A DNA stretch of 19,082 nt. It comes from JAYVYM01 sp046593925. GTDB lineage: Bacteria > Actinomycetota > Actinomycetes > Mycobacteriales > SCTD01. Shown piece by piece: positions 16,693-19,082 of the stretch (position 1 is the stretch's first letter; each line of letters begins with the position of its first letter). Location: contig JBKJQN010000080.1 in NCBI GenBank assembly GCA_046593925.1, positions 1 through 19,082 of the forward strand, read 5' to 3'. Both the position numbers and the translations under genes were made by a program. The notes below the pieces were generated by a model. That model saw only the letters and a program-made list of their open reading frames with translations, made no database searches and was not told the origin of the DNA.

Positions 16693-18240
16693 CTAGTGCG
16701 CGAAGTGCCGGGTGCCGGTGAGGTACATCGTCACGCCGGCGGCGGCAGCGGCGGCCACGACCTCGCCGTCGCGTACCGAGCCGCCGGGCTGCACCACGGC
16801 ACGAACGCCCGCATCGAGCAGCACCTGCAAGCCGTCGGCGAACGGGAAGAATGCGTCCGAGGCCGCGACCGACCCGGCCGCGCGGTCGCCGGCCCTGGCC
16901 ACCGCCAGCCGCGCCGAGTCGACCCGGTTGACCTGACCCATCCCGACGCCGACCGTCGCGCCGCCAGCGGCCAGCAGCACCGCGTTGCTCTTGACAGCGC
17001 GCACCGCCCGCCACGCGAAGGCCAGATCGGTGAGGTCTCGGGCAGGCTCCCCCGTGGCCAGTGTCCAGCCGGCCGGGTCGTCGCCGGGCGCCTGCAGCCG
17101 GTCAGCGACCTGCATCAGCAGGCCGCCGCTGATCGGTCTCATCTCGACGCTGCTCGGCGCGCCGTCGGGCACGACCAGCAGTCGGACCGACGGCTTGCGG
17201 GACAGCAGCTCGACCGCGCCGTCCTCGTAGCCCGGCGCGAGGACGACCTCGGTGAACACGTCCTTGACCTGCTCGGCCATGGCCAGCGACACCGGCCGGT
17301 TCGTGGCAATCACACCGCCGAACGCCGACACGGGGTCGCAGTCGTGCGCCCGGCGGTGCGCGTCGGCGACGTCGACGCCGATCGCGATGCCGCACGGGTT
17401 GGCGTGCTTGATGATCGCCACCGTGGGCTGGTCACCGTGGTCGTGCGCGGCCCGCCACGCGGCATCGGCATCGACGTAGTTGTTGTACGACATCTCCTTG
17501 CCGTGCAGCTGCTCGGACGCCGCCAGCCCGCCGAACTCGTTGAGGTACAGGGCGGCCGGCTGGTGCGGATTCTCCCCGTAGCGCAGCACGGCCCCGCGCT
17601 GCCAGGTGCCCCCGACCCAGGCGGGGAAGCCGTCGACCGCGTCGGCGGCGTCGTAGGAGGAGCTGAACCACGACGCGACGGCCATGTCGTACGACGCCGT
17701 GTGCCGGAACGCGACGGCGGCCAGCGTGCGGCGCTGGGCGAGCGTGAAGCCGCCGGCGTCGACCGCCTCGAGGGCCGCGCCGTAGGAGCCGGGGTCGACG
17801 ACGACCGCGACGCTCTGGTGGTTCTTCGCGGCGGCGCGCACCATCGTCGGCCCGCCGATGTCGATCTGCTCGACGCACTCGTCGGGCGCCGCGCCCGACG
17901 CCACGGTGTCACTGAACGGGTAGAGGTTGACCACGACGAGGTCAAAGGGCTCGATGCCGAGCTCGGCGAGCTGCCGCTTGTGGTCGGGGAGCCGCCGGTC
18001 GGCGAGGATGCCGGCGTGGACATGCGGGTGCAGCGTCTTCACCCGACCGTCCAGGCACTCGGGAAAGCCGGTCAGGGCGTCGACGGCCGTGACGGGGACA
18101 CCGGCCGCGCGCAGCCGCGCGGCCGTCGAGCCGGTCGAGACGACCTCGACGCCGGCGGCGGCGAGGCCGCGACCGAACTCCTCCAGGCCGGTCTTGTCGT
18201 AGACGCTGACGAGGGCGCGCCGGACGGGGATCGAGCTCAC
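16693..18240 (-). CDS. purH: Bifunctional AICAR formyltransferase / IMP cyclohydrolase
   Basis: Catalyses the last two steps of de novo IMP synthesis (515 aa). The N-terminal MGS-like cyclohydrolase domain shows SVYDKTG (residues 12-18), STGST (35-39) and DGRVKTLHPHVHAGIL (64 onward). The C-terminal formyltransferase domain carries KHANPCG (278-284), the SAFGGVIATN segment, SDAFFPFADGL and AVVQPGGSVRDGEV. It ends with the standard RHFAH. The GTG at 18240 overlaps the purN stop in GTGA, so the two are translationally coupled. The longer open frame upstream is purN read out of frame. The gene uses 10-formyl-THF, which makes the absence of folD from its usual nearby position noteworthy. Confidence 0.97.
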   Translation of the reverse strand: MSSIPVRRALVSVYDKTGLEEFGRGLAAAGVEVVSTGSTAARLRAAGVPVTAVDALTGFPECLDGRVKTLHPHVHAGILADRRLPDHKRQLAELGIEPFDLVVVNLYPFSDTVASGAAPDECVEQIDIGGPTMVRAAAKNHQSVAVVVDPGSYGAALEAVDAGGFTLAQRRTLAAVAFRHTASYDMAVASWFSSSYDAADAVDGFPAWVGGTWQRGAVLRYGENPHQPAALYLNEFGGLAASEQLHGKEMSYNNYVDADAAWRAAHDHGDQPTVAIIKHANPCGIAIGVDVADAHRRAHDCDPVSAFGGVIATNRPVSLAMAEQVKDVFTEVVLAPGYEDGAVELLSRKPSVRLLVVPDGAPSSVEMRPISGGLLMQVADRLQAPGDDPAGWTLATGEPARDLTDLAFAWRAVRAVKSNAVLLAAGGATVGVGMGQVNRVDSARLAVARAGDRAAGSVAASDAFFPFADGLQVLLDAGVRAVVQPGGSVRDGEVVAAAAAAGVTMYLTGTRHFAH

Positions 18241-18827
18241 AGGCGGACGGTCCTTCCTTCGACGGTCCAGCCGCTGCGGGCCAGCCGGCCGACAGTCTCG
18301 ACGTAGAGCGGGTGCTCCACGTCCTGGATGCGTGCGTGCAGGGTGGCCTCGGTGTCGCCGGGCAGCACCGGCACCGCGGCCTGGGCGACGACCGGCCCGG
18401 TGTCGACACCCTCGTCGACCAGGTGGACGGTGACGCCGGTCACCTTGACGCCGTACGCCAAGGCGTCGCGGACGGCGTGCGCACCGGGGAAGGCCGGCAG
18501 CAGCGCGGGGTGGGTGTTGGTGACGCGGAACCGGGCCAGGAACGACGGCGCGAGGATCCGCATGAAGCCGGCGCAGACCACCAGGTCGGGGGTGTACGCA
18601 CCCACCGCGTCGGCCAGCGCGACGTCCCACGCGGCGCGGTCACCGATCACCGGCACCGCGAAGCCCGGGACGCCCGACCGGGCGGCCCGCCGCAGCGCCT
18701 GGGCAGCCGGCCGGTCGGAGCCGACGGCCACCACCTGCGCGCCGTACGCGGGCTCCGCCGCGGCCTCGAGCAGCGCCTGTAGCGTGGTCCCCTCGCCGGA
18801 CGCGAGGACGACGAGGCGGGCGTACAG
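18237..18827 (-). CDS. purN: Phosphoribosylglycinamide formyltransferase, apparent CTG start
   Basis: Transfers formyl from 10-formyl-THF to GAR, the third step of purine synthesis (196 aa). The N-terminal motif is LASGEGTTLQALLEAA, where E. coli has SGNGSNLQ. The catalytic set is Asn104 and His106 in NTHPALLPAFPGAH and Asp142 in VDEGVDTGPVV, spaced exactly as E. coli Asn106/His108/Asp144. The first ATG/GTG in frame (18734) would lose the conserved N-terminal strand and GAR-binding loop. An in-frame TAG lies upstream at 18869-18871, and between it and the motif the only suitable initiator is CTG at 18827, with AGGAG at 18833-18837, 5 bases upstream. I therefore use CTG. A base-call error or a true non-standard start are both possible. 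It overlaps purH by 4 bases. Confidence 0.9.
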   Translation of the reverse strand: MYARLVVLASGEGTTLQALLEAAAEPAYGAQVVAVGSDRPAAQALRRAARSGVPGFAVPVIGDRAAWDVALADAVGAYTPDLVVCAGFMRILAPSFLARFRVTNTHPALLPAFPGAHAVRDALAYGVKVTGVTVHLVDEGVDTGPVVAQAAVPVLPGDTEATLHARIQDVEHPLYVETVGRLARSGWTVEGRTVRL

Positions 18828-18863
18828 GGCTGCTCCTGGAGGACGTGACGCGCGGGGGTGCCC

Positions 18864-18869
18864 AGGCTA
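18864..18869 (-). promoter_or_regulatory. Candidate -10 element for purNH
   Basis: On the minus strand TAGCCT fits TAnnnT about 37 bases upstream of the proposed purN start, leaving a leader of roughly 30 bases. A -35 element is not clear. The 164-base spacer must also hold the promoter for the divergent gene at 18992. Confidence 0.25.
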
Positions 18870-18991
18870 TCGGGACCCGCGACCGACCCACAGTGCCTCC
18901 ACAGCGGACATGGGGGCCGATTGCCCGGCTCACCGTCACCTGCGAGGGTATGGCGCCTCCAGCCGGGGCCCGCGCTACCCGAGGAGGATGT

Positions 18992-19082
18992 GTGAGCACA
19001 CCCGAGAAATCGTCCGACCCGCACCGCCCTGCGCAGACCCCGCCACCCGGCTACGGCCCGCCACCCGGCTACGGCCCGCCAC
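18992..19082 (+). CDS. N-terminus of a Pro/Gly/Tyr-rich protein (runs off the window)
   Basis: A GTG at 18992 is preceded by GAGGAGG (18981-18987) with a 4-base spacer, a strong start context. The visible residues are STPEKSSDPHRPAQ followed by tandem PPPGYGP units. Such low-complexity N-termini usually precede a transmembrane domain in actinobacterial membrane proteins, but the rest is outside the window and no family can be named. It is divergent from purN with 164 bases between starts. Confidence 0.6.
   Translation, partial: MSTPEKSSDPHRPAQTPPPGYGPPPGYGPP
19043..19082 (+). repeat. 18-base tandem repeat encoding PPGYGP
   Basis: The unit CCACCCGGCTACGGCCCG occurs at 19043-19060 and 19061-19078 without mismatch, and a third copy begins at 19079 and is cut by the window edge. 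It encodes the PPGYGP units of the partial gene. Identical copies at DNA level suggest recent expansion or slippage. Confidence 0.85.

Noticed and set aside
16696..18306. 536-codon open frame on the + strand antisense to purH
   Set aside because: Same artefact as opposite icd: complement of purH codons, low-complexity composition, no motif.

Overview
The window is high-GC DNA with dense, often overlapping genes, frequent GTG starts and GC-rich hairpins lacking U-tracts. This fits an actinobacterium (Actinomycetota). The gene set points the same way: a monomeric NADP-isocitrate dehydrogenase, DUF3017 and DUF2505 proteins, and sdhCDAB followed by a small two-helix membrane protein and a D,D-carboxypeptidase. 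From memory, the order purN-purH ... DUF3017-mdh ... trpS ... carboxypeptidase-small membrane protein-sdh resembles a conserved block of the Streptomyces core chromosome. I cannot place the organism to genus.

Left part (1-4747, + strand): the 3' part of an Aquifex-type aconitase, then a tight sdhCDAB operon (succinate dehydrogenase, complex II) in which C/D and A/B overlap by one base. Two hairpins follow sdhB. Middle part (4748-9235): a two-helix membrane protein (-), a secreted or anchored D-Ala-D-Ala carboxypeptidase (+), tryptophanyl-tRNA synthetase (-), and a geranylgeranyl-reductase-family flavoprotein (+) that may saturate menaquinone side chains. Next (8744-12455, - strand) is an mdh-icd-DUF2505 operon with a 4-base overlap and a 2-base gap. 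Aconitase, isocitrate dehydrogenase, succinate dehydrogenase and malate dehydrogenase therefore all lie within about 12.5 kb, so four TCA steps are clustered.

Accessory part (about 12.6-16.7 kb): a small secreted protein of unknown function, a DUF3017 membrane protein, a decayed FHA-domain gene with a stop codon and frameshifts, a methyltransferase with an unusual motif I, a secreted protein with bulb-type lectin repeats, and a pentapeptide-repeat protein. In the related layout I recall, folD lies between purH and DUF3017. Here it is absent from that place and these genes occupy the gap.

Right part (16693-19082): purN and purH (- strand, GTGA overlap) catalyse the third and the last two steps of IMP synthesis. 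purN appears to start at CTG. A divergent gene with a Pro/Gly/Tyr-rich N-terminus runs off the right edge. I found no CRISPR array, transposase, tRNA or rRNA. The clearest oddities are the FHA pseudogene, the lectin-repeat protein, the CTG start and a triple repeat behind sdhB. I see no convincing new multi-gene system.
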